Shown here: positions 19,484 through 29,350 of the stretch, piece after piece | Position numbering within the stretch: the stretch's first letter is position 1 | Layout: each line of letters opens with the position of its first letter | Assembly (NCBI GenBank): GCA_027493615.1 | Contig: JAOSKK010000001.1 | Location: 425,629 to 489,628, forward strand | Direction: 5' to 3' | DNA length: 64,000 nucleotides | Source: Verrucomicrobiota bacterium | GTDB lineage: Bacteria; Verrucomicrobiota; Verrucomicrobiia; Limisphaerales; J093 | Notes under the pieces: model-generated | What the model was told of the DNA's origin: nothing | Seen by the model: the letters and a program-made list of their open reading frames with translations, nothing else | Database searches by the model: none | Translations under genes and position numbers: made by a program

Positions 19484-22009
19484 ATGTCTTCCGTTTCGAG
19501 AAAACCAAGCCCCATGATTCGTTTCGTCTTCACCGCCGCCGCCGCGGCGGTCTTGTTGGTGGCCGTGCCCTCGGTGCAGGCGCAGGCCAGCGCGGCTCAG
19601 ATCGCGGCGGAGGAGGCCGTCCGGCGTCAGGACATGACGATCTCGCTCCGCAAGACCCTGCAGGATGCGCAGGCGGCGCGGACCAAGGGTGATCTGGCGC
19701 TGGCTGCCCGGCTTTACGAAGAGGCCTGGCTGCTCGTCCAGCGGATCGGGGACGCGAGCATCGAGAAGGAACGACAGGCCACCGTGACCGGTTTCTCCGA
19801 GACGTATCTGATCCTCGCCCGGCGCTCTTATGCCAGCGCGGACTACGAGGAGGCCAGTCGCCAGGTTGCCCGCATCCTGCGCATCAACCCGCGCAACCCG
19901 GATGCCCAGGCGCTCAAGGTCAAGGTGGACGCCGCGCTCAAGGAACTCGAGGGCATGCGCCCCAGCAAGGAGATCGTTGCGCTGTTGCCCGAGGCTGAGA
20001 AACAGAAGACCGACGCCGGAACGTTGGTGCAGGACGGCAAGCTGCTCTACGAGATGGGCAAGCTCGACCAGGCCGAGGCCAAACTCCGCGAGGCCGCCAG
20101 GCTGGACCCGAACAACCGTGCCGCCGGCTATTATCTGACGCTCGTCCAGGAGTCGCGCTATGCCCAGGACGCGGTCAAGCGCGAGATCATGGCCAAGAAC
20201 AAGATCGTCGAGGTGGAGGAGGCCTGGAATCCGCCGGTGGCCCGCGAGAAGCTGCCTTCGGCCAATCCCTTTGCGCGCACCAATACCGTCCATACCGGCC
20301 CGGGACGGCGGCTGATCTATTCGAAGCTCGAGAAGATTCGCCTGGACAAGGTCGAGTTCCCGAACCTGCCTCTCAGCGAGGTGGTGAACTATCTGGACGA
20401 GGAGACCCGGCTTCGGGATCCCGATCGCCGCGGCATCAACTTCATCATCGCCCCCAACGTCGATGGGGGGTGGCCCCCTCCGCGGCGGGATTCGGTCCGG
20501 GTGCCTTTCCGGGGACGCCCGGGACGGTGGATCCCTTCACGGGCCAACCGACGCTGGCGACGCAGCAGCAGGAGCATTTTGAGTTGAGTGAGGTGCTGAT
20601 CAAGATTGAGCCTGCGCTCCGCGATGTGCGCCTGGCCGATGTGTTGGACGCGATCGTGAAAGTGGCCGAGAAGCAGATCAAGTACTCGGTAGAGGAGTAT
20701 GCAATCGTGTTCAGCAAGAAGACGATTGAGGCTGAACAGCTTTTCACGCGGACCTTCCGCGTCAACCCCAACACGTTTGTACAGGGCTTGGAAGGCGTTT
20801 ATGCCATTGACTATTCCAGCGTGCTGGGTGGCGGAGGCATAGGCGGTGGAGGTGGCTTGGGCGGGGGTGGCGGCGGCTTCGGCGGCGGCGGCTTTGGCGG
20901 TGGCGGTGGCGGCTTTGGCGGTGGCGGCTTTGGCGGCCAGGGCGGCGGTGGCTTCGGCGGTGGCGGCGGCGGTTTGGCCATCGCACGCGTCACGGTTGGT
21001 GGCGGTGGTGGTGGCGGCTTTGGCGGTGGCGGCGGCTTCGGCGGCGGCGGCTTTGGCGGTGGTGGTGGCGGCTTCGGCGGCGGCGGCGGCGGCTTTGGCG
21101 GCGGCGGCTTTGGCGGCCAGGGCGGCGGTGGCTTCGGCGGTGGCGGCGGCTTGGGCAGCGGCGGCACTCCCAACGGGGTGGCGGGTTCGACGCTGATGTC
21201 CTATGTGAACGATCTGGTCCGCGCCTACTTCACGGCGGCCGGTGTGGATCTGGGCGGCGCCAATCTCCTCAAGGCGGCGCGGGCGGTCTGGGTGGGGGTG
21301 GCGGTGGTTTTGGCGGGGCGACGGTCGGAGGCGGCTTCCAGAACGCCGCCGGCAAGGCCGTGTTCTTCAACGACCGTACCGGCATTCTGCTGGTGCGGGC
21401 GACGCTGCAGGACCTGGACATCATCGAGCAGGCCATTCAGGCCCTGAATTTCACGCCGGACCAGGTGACGATCGAGGTCAAGTTCGTCGAGATCGGCCAG
21501 GACGACGCAAAGGCATTGGGTTTCGACTGGTATCTGGGCAACGTGAACACGGCGAACGGCCGGATCGGTTTGTCCGGCGGCACGGCGCCCTCCTACGCCG
21601 GAGCACCCTCGGGAGCCAATCCCTACGGTGTGTTCCCGGCAACTTCGGGGTGCCGTCGGTGGCGGCCAATGCCACGACGGACCAACTGCTGACGGGCGGG
21701 TTACGGGGGACGGAGATTGGCGGCACCGCCATTCCCAGTCTGGCTACCGTGACCGGCATCATGACCGACCCGCAGTTCCGGGTGGTGATCCGCGCTCTCG
21801 AACAACGGGGCGGGGTGGATGTGCTCTCGGCGCCGAAGGTCACCACGGTGAGCGGGCGCCAGGCGCAGATCCAGATCATCGACTTGCAGACCGTTATCAC
21901 CTTCAACCAGGCAGGCGGGATTGGTGGAGGCACCACGACGACCGGCGTCGGGGGCGTGGGGGGTGTCACCGGCGGTGGTGGCGTCACGGGAGTCGGGGTG
22001 GTGCAGTGA
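19484..22009 (+). CDS. secretin, N-terminal part (Amuc_1098-like; three frameshifts, ends before barrel C-terminus)
   Basis: Signal peptide (MIRFVFTAAAAAVLLVAVPSVQAQ; start 19484 or 19514). Then TPR-like helices (AEAKLREAARLDPNNRAAGY), a secretin N-domain (RLIYSKLEKIRLDKVEFPNL), a second N-domain (EVLIKIEPALRDVRLADVLD), a Gly-rich insert (20821-21170), N3-like VFFNDRTGILLVRATLQDLD and the start of the secretin barrel (QVTIEVKFVEIGQDDAKALG, FRVVIRALEQRGGVDVLSAP, KVTTVSGRQAQIQIID). Frame changes near 20470, 21290 and 21640. It ends at a TGA (22007-22009) after a Gly/Thr/Val-rich stretch, before the conserved last third of the barrel, which lies in the next gene. Forms, with it, an outer-membrane pore. 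Start 13 nt after the Amuc_1099-like stop indicates one operon. Confidence 0.82.
20821..21170 (+). repeat. glycine-rich low-complexity insert inside secretin
   Basis: About 115 codons consisting almost wholly of GGGFGGGGFGG-type units, with one interruption (LAIARVTV). At DNA level it is an irregular array of GGCGGTGGC and TTTGGCGG words. It encodes a flexible segment between the second N-domain and the N3-like domain of the secretin. The repeated DNA is prone to slippage, so length may vary between strains or be mis-assembled. Confidence 0.9.
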
Positions 22010-22043
22010 CCGGGTTTTGGATTCAGCATAGAACACTTCGATC

Positions 22044-22643
22044 ATGAATACTCGAGTACGCAGACTGCTCGCGACCGGTTCCGCGCTGGTGGCCTTGAGC
22101 GGGACGACGGCGCTGGCGCAGGTCGTCAACCAGGCCGCGGCCACCCCGGTGATTCAGCCGACGACGGTCCCGGTTCCTGTGGGACCAACCCTGGACGTGA
22201 TCCCGCACGTATCCTCGGACGGGTACACGATCGAGCTGAACCTGTTGCCGACGGTGACGGAGTTTCTGGGGTACGACGATCCAGGCCAGTTCCGGGCGGT
22301 CGTAGGTAGCCTGGCGGCGCCCGTGCCGTTGCCGCGCTTCCGGATTCGGCAGGTGGTTACGAGCTCGATCGTCTGGGATGGCCAGACGGTGGTGCTCGGC
22401 GGGCTGATTTCCGAGGCGGTCTCCAAGCGCAAGGACAAGGTGCCGGTGCTGGGTGATCTGCCGTTGGTGGGGCGGTTGTTCCGCAGCGAGGCGAAGTCCA
22501 GTTCGAAGAAGAACCTGGTCATCTTTGTCACGCCGACCATCGTGGATCCCGCGGGCAACCGGGTGCACGACGAGGACCACCTGCCGTACGACCCCAACAA
22601 GCTGCCGGCCCAGTCGGCAAACTTCGCACCGCCGCCCCAGTGA
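22044..22643 (+). CDS. secretin, C-terminal barrel part with its own signal peptide
   Basis: Intact 199 residues. MNTRVRRLLATGSALVALSG followed by TTALAQ is a good signal peptide with cleavage after ALA. The mature part carries what is normally the last third of a secretin domain: VGPTLDVIPHVSSDGYTIEL, TVTEFLGYDDPGQF, SSIVWDGQTVVLGGLISE and KVPVLGDLPLVGRLFRSEAK, then KKNLVIFVTPTIVDPAGNRV, the highly conserved secretin end. An in-frame stop lies about 15 nt upstream of the ATG, so it cannot simply be joined to the upstream gene without more than one change. It starts 35 nt after the first part ends. See findings: a split secretin. Confidence 0.8.
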   Translation: MNTRVRRLLATGSALVALSGTTALAQVVNQAAATPVIQPTTVPVPVGPTLDVIPHVSSDGYTIELNLLPTVTEFLGYDDPGQFRAVVGSLAAPVPLPRFRIRQVVTSSIVWDGQTVVLGGLISEAVSKRKDKVPVLGDLPLVGRLFRSEAKSSSKKNLVIFVTPTIVDPAGNRVHDEDHLPYDPNKLPAQSANFAPPPQ

Positions 22644-22789
22644 GCTGCGGGCCCGCTGTGAAGCTGTCCCGTTGGGGATTCATGGCAAGAGGTTTGCTGC
22701 CTAATCACGGATGAGCCGCGGACGACGGTGAGCAGCCCGCGCCGGGCGAGCGGACCGGCGCACGATGATGAACTTGAGCGTCTCCTTAC

Positions 22790-24718
22790 ATGCGCGGAAG
22801 AATGCATAGTCAACCGTCCCCTGCGCTCCTGAAGCGCCTCACGCCTGCCCGGTGTTGCCGTCCGGGTGAAGTCCTGGCCCTGGCTGTCGGCCTCGCGGGT
22901 GCCGTGGCGGTGACGGCGGCGGAACCCGCCGTCGCGCCTGAGGGGGGCGAGTACGCCCTGAGCCGGTTGCTGCCCGGGGACCAGACCGCGCCGCGTCTTA
23001 GCCTGACGCCTCAGGGGGGGTACGTCGTCTGGCAGGACAACGGCATCGACGGCGACGGTTCTGGCATCGGAGCCGTGCAGGTGAACGGTTCCCTCTCACC
23101 GATTCCCACCCGGCTGTTCCGCGTCAACGAACAGGCGGCGGGCGAACAGGAGAATCCGGTGGTGCAAACGCTGGACGGCGGTGGCGCCGTGTTCGTCTGG
23201 CAAGGCGGGAAGCTGGGCCAACAGGACATCTGGGCGCGATTCCTCAGCCCGGCCGGTACGTTCGCGACCGGCGATCTGCGGGTGAACACCTACGTGGCGG
23301 GACAACAGATGGACCCGGCCTTGGCGAGGCTGGCCGACGGGTCGCTTGTGGTGGTCTGGAGCAGCGTCGAGCAGGACGGGCACATGCAGGGGGTTTTCGG
23401 CCAGCGGCTGTCCCCGGCCGGCGAGAAGCTGGGTCCGGAATTCCAGGTGAACCAGTTCGTGGCCTACAACCAGCGAACCCCCGCCGTCACGGCCCTCGAG
23501 GGCGGGCGTTTTGTGGTGGCCTGGGTGAGCGAGCAGCAGCGCTTCGAGAACAGCGTGGATGTTTTCGCGCGGCTCTACGACGCGAGTGGAGCGCCGATGG
23601 CGGGCGAGTTCCGGCTGAACGCCACTCCCAACGTCTGTGCCACCCCGGACCTGGCGCCGGGTTGGGGCGGGGGGTTTGTCGCGGTCTGGAGCGAGCGCGC
23701 GCTCAGCAACCTCACAAACATGTGGGACGTGGTGGTGGGCAAGTTTGACGCGGATGGCCAGTCAGCGCCCGCTCAGCCCCGTCTGAATGTCTACGAACCG
23801 CACAACCAGTTTGCCCCGCGTCTGGCGGCACTGGGCGGCTCCCGGCTCGTGGTGTGGACCAGCCTGTGGCAAGACGGCTCACGGGAAGGCGTCTACGGAC
23901 GATTGCTCTCGGAGAACGGCGCGGCTGGGGATGAGTTTCTGATCCCCACGACCACCGTCAGCCAGCAGATCCAGCCGGCAGTGGCCTCGGACGGCGCCGG
24001 ACGTTTTCTGGTGGCGTGGGCGGGTTTCCTTGGGGGCAGTGCGAGCTTCGAGATCCTGGGTCAACGCTACTCGGGTGAGCAGGCCATCCACCCCCCGCCG
24101 GCGCCGGTCCTCTCGGCGCTGGATTCCTATTCGTTGATGGCGAGCTGGGCGCCGCTGGCCGGGTACACGGATGTCGCGGGCTATCGGGTCTATGTGGACG
24201 GATCGGCCACGCCGGTGGTCACGACTGAGAGCTTCCACGTCTTGTCCGATCTCGACCCGGCGAGCACCCACTCGGTGCGGTTGGCTTACGAGCTGGCGGA
24301 TGGCCGGGTGTCGCCGCTCTCGGAGCCCGTGACGGCGCGGACCTGGGGACGCGACCGGAATCACGACGGCCTGCCGGACGACTGGCAGACGACCTATTGG
24401 GGCCCGGACGTGAAGGTCTGGCCGGCGCCACAGGCGGACTCGGACGGGGACGGCGCTTCGAATCTGGCCGAGTTTCTGGCGGGCACGGATCCGACGGACT
24501 CTGCCAGTGCGTTGCGGATCAGCATCCAGCCCACGGCAGCGGGTCTCCTGCTGCAGTGGAATGCGGTGGCCGGTTCCATTTATCAGCTCCAGGTCTCCGG
24601 CGATCTGGCGAGTTGGAGCGACGCGGCGGGTCCGGCGTTCGCGCCGGGCAACCTGGCCTCCTCCGTGATCGCCGGGACCGGCTCCACGGCGTATTATCGT
24701 GTCATCCGTGTTCGGTAA
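22790..24718 (+). CDS. large secreted protein with fibronectin III and calcium-loop region
   Basis: Intact 642 residues. A signal sequence lies at about residues 28-45 (LALAVGLAGAVAVTAAEPA); the true start may be 22790 or 22802. Residues 60-420 contain seven or eight repeats of roughly 50 residues with the recurring pattern DGGGAVFVWQ, DGSLVVVWSS, GGRFVVAWVS, GGGFVAVWSE, GGSRLVVWTS, AGRFLVAWAG, suggesting a beta-propeller. A fibronectin type III domain follows (APVLSALDSYSLMASWAPLA), then a thrombospondin-3-like calcium segment (DRNHDGLPDDWQ, DSDGDGASNLAEFLAGTDP), and a C-terminal domain ending LQVSGDLASWSDAAG and YYRVIRVR. The same kind of C-terminal domain ends the other secreted giants nearby. 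Exported, probably surface-associated; no catalytic motif. Confidence 0.75.
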   Translation: MRGRMHSQPSPALLKRLTPARCCRPGEVLALAVGLAGAVAVTAAEPAVAPEGGEYALSRLLPGDQTAPRLSLTPQGGYVVWQDNGIDGDGSGIGAVQVNGSLSPIPTRLFRVNEQAAGEQENPVVQTLDGGGAVFVWQGGKLGQQDIWARFLSPAGTFATGDLRVNTYVAGQQMDPALARLADGSLVVVWSSVEQDGHMQGVFGQRLSPAGEKLGPEFQVNQFVAYNQRTPAVTALEGGRFVVAWVSEQQRFENSVDVFARLYDASGAPMAGEFRLNATPNVCATPDLAPGWGGGFVAVWSERALSNLTNMWDVVVGKFDADGQSAPAQPRLNVYEPHNQFAPRLAALGGSRLVVWTSLWQDGSREGVYGRLLSENGAAGDEFLIPTTTVSQQIQPAVASDGAGRFLVAWAGFLGGSASFEILGQRYSGEQAIHPPPAPVLSALDSYSLMASWAPLAGYTDVAGYRVYVDGSATPVVTTESFHVLSDLDPASTHSVRLAYELADGRVSPLSEPVTARTWGRDRNHDGLPDDWQTTYWGPDVKVWPAPQADSDGDGASNLAEFLAGTDPTDSASALRISIQPTAAGLLLQWNAVAGSIYQLQVSGDLASWSDAAGPAFAPGNLASSVIAGTGSTAYYRVIRVR

Positions 24719-24722
24719 TGTT

Positions 24723-26268
24723 ATGCGCTCTCTATTTGCTCGAGTTCTGCTGCTGATCGCGCTGGCGGCCGCCGTGCCCGCGGGGCGTGCTTTCTCGCTC
24801 TTGGGCACGTTCGACACCTGGCAGACCGTCGAACTGGGGTACCAGTTGGGGAGCGACCTGGGTGGCCCCATGAACCTGGGTGAGGAATACCGGCTCAATC
24901 TGCCAATGCTCACTTACGGGTTCGATGAGTCTTTCCTGAACTATTTCGGCACGAAAGGCGTGGAGGAGATCGAGAAGGCGCTGAAGACGTTCAACGACCT
25001 CCCTGCGTTTTCGAGGATGAGCGTGGAATTGTCCGAGTACCCGCTGGATACGCGGCGGATCAACCATCGCGCCTCGGCGCTGTATCTGTATGACCTGCGC
25101 TCTTACGTGACGGCTGTGATGCTGGAGTTTCTGGGTTTGGCGCCGCCGGAGCGGTATGTGTGGACGCTGCGTTCGCGGGTGGTGATCAACGACATCCCGT
25201 ACTACTCGGTGATCAAGCGCAATTTCGACCCGGTGACCTGGGAGCCGAGTTCCTATGTCAATGGCACGCTGTATACCTATCTGATCCTTCAGACCTACAC
25301 CGACCCCGTGTATGAGGCTGTCGAGTTCGAAGTGGATCCCAGCCAGCCCAGCGTGAGTTCGGTGGCCGGGTTCAACATCAACGCGGGTACCGTGGCGGCG
25401 GCGGGCTACTTCGCGAACATCAGTCCTGGGCTCTTCTATACGGGTCTGACCCGGGACGACGTCGCGGGTCTGCGTTACATGTATCGGCCGGACAACTACA
25501 ACATCGAGTCGATCGCCACCAACGCGGTGCTGGCCCCGGTGGCGGCGCAGGCTGGCAATTACATTATCGGGCCCGGCGGCTCTGGCGGCGGCGGCGGCGG
25601 CGGCTGGGGTGATCCCGGCGGCGGCACCAATGTGGTCGGTGCCACAAACCTGGCGGTGAACGTGGCCCTGCGGGGCGGCGTGGACAAGATCACTTTCGTC
25701 CGGGCCGACTACGACTCGCTGCTCGGGTCTTGGAGAGTCATCACCAACCGTTTTGTGGACCGTTACATCACCAACTTCGCCCTGCGCAGCCAGCAGTTGG
25801 AACGGGTTCTGGCCCAGCCTGACATCCTGTTTACGGCCGCCGACCTTGGGCCAACACCGGACGGGGATCAGTTTGTGTTCGTGCGCACCATGCCTTTCGT
25901 CAATCTGGATCCCTTGAACGGCACCACCACGCTGGGCGGGCCGGGGTTGATCGATGTGCCGCTGGTCATGACCTTCTCAAAGGTGGGGCAGTACCTGTTG
26001 AACGTCGGCGACGGCGGGGAAGTGGATGGGCTGCCGAATTTTTGGTGGGGGTACGTATGACGGGACACCCACCGAGCCGATCGTCTATCCACAGGGGGCG
26101 AGCATCAAGACCCTCGAGCGGTTGATCCTTGAGGGCGGGATCCGTGACTCGACCCAGAATCCCTGGCTGGCGCCGCCCATCCTGACGGCCACCAACACTG
26201 CCACGACCGGCACCGGCACGGGTGCGGCCGGGGGCGGAGCATCCTTTGGTGGCGGCACGACCCCTTGA
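24723..26268 (+). CDS. secreted protein of unknown function (one frameshift)
   Basis: Starts MRSLFARVLLLIALAAAVPAGRA at 24723, five bases after the previous stop, with a clear signal peptide. The mature protein of about 490 residues contains a segment FYTGLTRDDVAGLRYMY that resembles the helix near the end of matrixin-type metalloprotease domains, but no HExxH is present. A Gly-rich linker (GPGGSGGGGGGGWGDPGGGT) divides two halves. A frame change near 26040 (GGTGGGGGTACG) brings in the tail KTLERLILEGGIRDSTQNP and a final Gly/Thr-rich end at 26268. Conserved-looking but unassigned; probably part of the secreted-protein operon that runs to 33024. Confidence 0.65.
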
Positions 26269-26298
26269 CCCCCCGCCGGCCGACATGAAGACCAAGCT

Positions 26299-29200
26299 AT
26301 GAAGTCGATTTTGAAGTACCTCATTGTCCTGGGGTTGGTGAGTGCTGCCGCGGAGGGGCTGCGCGGCTCCGAGATCGCTCCCATCTTCATCAACCCGGGC
26401 AACTCGACTGCCGCCAATCCGCCCCAGATCAACGCGACGGCGTTTCTGAACCTGGGCACTTTCACCGTGCAGTCGGAGCTGTCCTACGACTTCCAGAACA
26501 CCCGGTTCTTCACCAACCGCGGCACGATGCAGGCGGCGCCAGGATTTCGGTTCGATTACACCGACGATTTCGGTACCAGACGTCCTGCGGCCAACTTCGT
26601 AAACGAGGGACCTGGAGTCATCTCGGCCGTGGACGGGAATGGTTACTACGGCTACAGCAACATCTTCTTCCAAAGCATGCTGCATGTGCGGGCCACCAAC
26701 GTGCTGAATGCAGGTTACATGAGCGCGGGCAACCAGGGCACCATCCGGATCCAAGGCCAGAACGTGAATCTCACGCGCGGCGCACTCGAGGTGGAAGCCA
26801 TCGGAGGATCGTTCTTCGCGAACAGTTACGTCGAGTTGACAGACAGCGAACCTACGCCGGACGCCTTCTATCCCGACAACGCGATTTACGACCAGTATTG
26901 GGGGCGGGCGTTCAGGAGATACCCATCCCCGGACCCATCAACACCGTCAACGTGCTGCGATTCCAAGGCGCCAGCCTGCGCGCTACCGCGCCCACCCACC
27001 GTGTGCTCACGTCCGGACCCGGGGATGGGTTGAGGGATACACGTCCTTCTTCACCGAGGTGCCAGACAGCTATTTCACGGCGTGGGGCAACACCGGCGTC
27101 GTAGGAGCCACCAGCCTCGTGTTGACGAACGCGGACGGTTCGATCTCCAACCTGTTCTTCGTCCCAACCAACATCTTCCGCCAAGCCATCGCTGTCGGTG
27201 TGCGGGACACCAATTTCACGGTCCGGGCTCGGTTCGGACCGTCCAGCCCGATTGGCGGTTTGGGCTTTGGGATCACGGCTGTAGAGATCGCGTCGGGCAC
27301 AACCAACGTGGCGCTGGGGGATTCGGAGCGGAGCACGCTGTACTTCGTCGACCGCCTCGGAGCGAATACAAACACGCTGCTGGTAACCAACCTTGCCCCC
27401 TGGATTCCCACAGGGCGACCTTACGCCTATGAGATCTACCGGGATGACCCCGGCTTCACAGGCATCGGAAACAATGGCAACACGCCACTCTTCGCGGGCT
27501 TTCTCTACGACACCACGTTCTCCAACACGTTCGCGACAAACTTCTACGCCGGTTACCGGGCCTCGATTGATAGTCTGCAGTCCCGGCCGCCGAACGTGCC
27601 GGGTTTGAGTGCCACCAACACGCCCGGCCGGATCGAGATCGTGGGCGATACCGTGGATCTCACCCGCTCGCGCATACGCGGAATGACCACCGTCCAGATT
27701 AGCGCCGGCCATCTCAAGAGCAGTTCGGGCGCGATCATTGATGTGGAGAATCTGGTTTACGACCTGGCCTCCACCAACGGTCTTCTGACAGTCCAGTCCA
27801 TGGCCAAGACCGCGACCCACCAGGTGCGAGGCGATCTCCGGGCTTGGACGGGGATCTGGTCCAACCAGTTTGCCCTGGTGTTCTCGAACTGGTTCATCGA
27901 CGCCAACACGAACTACTTCAACCCGGTCACCAATCCGGTCGACATCAACCTGTACTGCCTGATCCTCAGCGCCGATTTCCTGACCCGCACGCAGCAGGTG
28001 CGGACCCATACGCTGGCGCTGAAGAGCACGAACGTGATCATCAACGACCCCTTCGTGCTTACCAACCGGGTGGACATCCAGGCAGAGAGCCTGACAGTGA
28101 ACGAGGTCCTCACCCTGCAATCGCCCTTGCGCAACTGGACCTATGCCTTCACCCCGGGCCTTCGGTACTTCACCAATACCGGTACCATCAACGTCCCCAA
28201 CGTGGCCTATTTCGGCGCGGATTCCCCGCGCGGTGCGCGAATCGAAAGGTTCGTCAATAGCGGCACCCTCACCGCGGCCGCACACGAGATCGTCGTCGGA
28301 CAGTACGAGGATTCAGGCACGGTTCAGACGGGTAACGACCTCCGCCTGGCCGCCGACACGGTGATCTTGGACGGTGCCGTCCATACCGTCTCGGGAAGCG
28401 CCCATTACGCCGGCCGGGACTACAAGCTCTCGAACATGCGCTTGGTGGCGGGACAAGCCCTGTTCATCAATGCCACCAACAGCTTCACCGACAGCGGCGA
28501 GCAGGCGGCCAACTATCTGGATGTCCAGGACGGCTTCCATCTGATCCGGAAACCCGTCTTCGGCGACTTGCTGGGAACCACCCTGATCACGACAGCTCCC
28601 CGCTTTGCCAGCGTGGCTCATACCTGGGCCGCGGAGGATCGGGGTGCCGCGCCGAATGGTTTCAAGGACAACTTGGCCGTCGGACATCTGACTCTCGCCA
28701 GTCAGCAGGAGGGCGAACTGCGATTGGGCCCACCGACCGACGGGATGGGCTTCCCCCTGCCCGGCAGCTACGGCCTTTACGTCGACTACCTCGAGTTCTC
28801 GACCAATCGGCCGAGCGGTGCGCCCAGCGTGGCGGATGACCCGGAAGGCCGGGTGGTGATCGAGCCAGGTCTGACCGTGTACTTCGGCTACTCGAACCTT
28901 GATCCGGAAGACTTGGACGGACGGTTTGAGGGGCGGTTGCGCTGGGTGAAGGACTATGCCGGACCAGCCAGCGGGGTGGACGTGGCGCTGCGTGACGGGC
29001 GGACCCTTCGGGTGAATCTCGGTTTGGTGCAGAGCAAGGAAATCGACTCGGATGGTGACGGCTTGGTCAATGGCTTTGACGTGTTTCCGTTCGACGACCT
29101 GCTGATCACCGATTTCCGGATTGTGAGTGTGAACCCGTACGTCACGGAACTGTCATGGCGGGCGGCCGCGAACACGGCCTACGAGGTCGCCTACAGCACC

Positions 29201-29350
29201 GATTTGCTGGCGGCCAACTGGCAGGTGTTCGCCACGGCCACCAACCCGCAGTCGTCGGTCCAGATCCTGAGCGTGCGGGACAGCGTCCCTGCTGGGAGTT
29301 CCGCGGCGGGCGGGTCCGGACGGTTTTACCGTGTGAGCTATGAGCCTTGA
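26299..29350 (+). CDS. large secreted beta-helix-like surface protein (two frameshifts)
   Basis: MKSILKYLIVLGLVSAAAEG begins a signal peptide. The approximately 1,010-residue mature protein is rich in Asn, Thr, Ser, Val and Phe and shows irregular repeats such as FTNRGTMQAAPGFRFDYTDD, ITIRGTI-like RIEIVGDTVDLTRSRIRGM and YFTNTGTINVPNVAYFGA, a pattern typical of right-handed parallel beta-helices in filamentous adhesins. Near the end a calcium loop (DSDGDGLVNGFDVFP) precedes a C-terminal domain (YEVAYSTDLLAANWQVF) shared with the neighbouring secreted proteins. Frame changes near 26910 and 27030. The stop overlaps the next start by 11 nt, so the subtilisin-like gene is co-translated. Adhesin or matrix role is inference. 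Confidence 0.7.

Noticed and set aside
17713..19533. 606-codon minus-strand frame
   Set aside because: Lies opposite the Amuc_1100/1099 genes, with no recognisable domain or start signal; a shadow.
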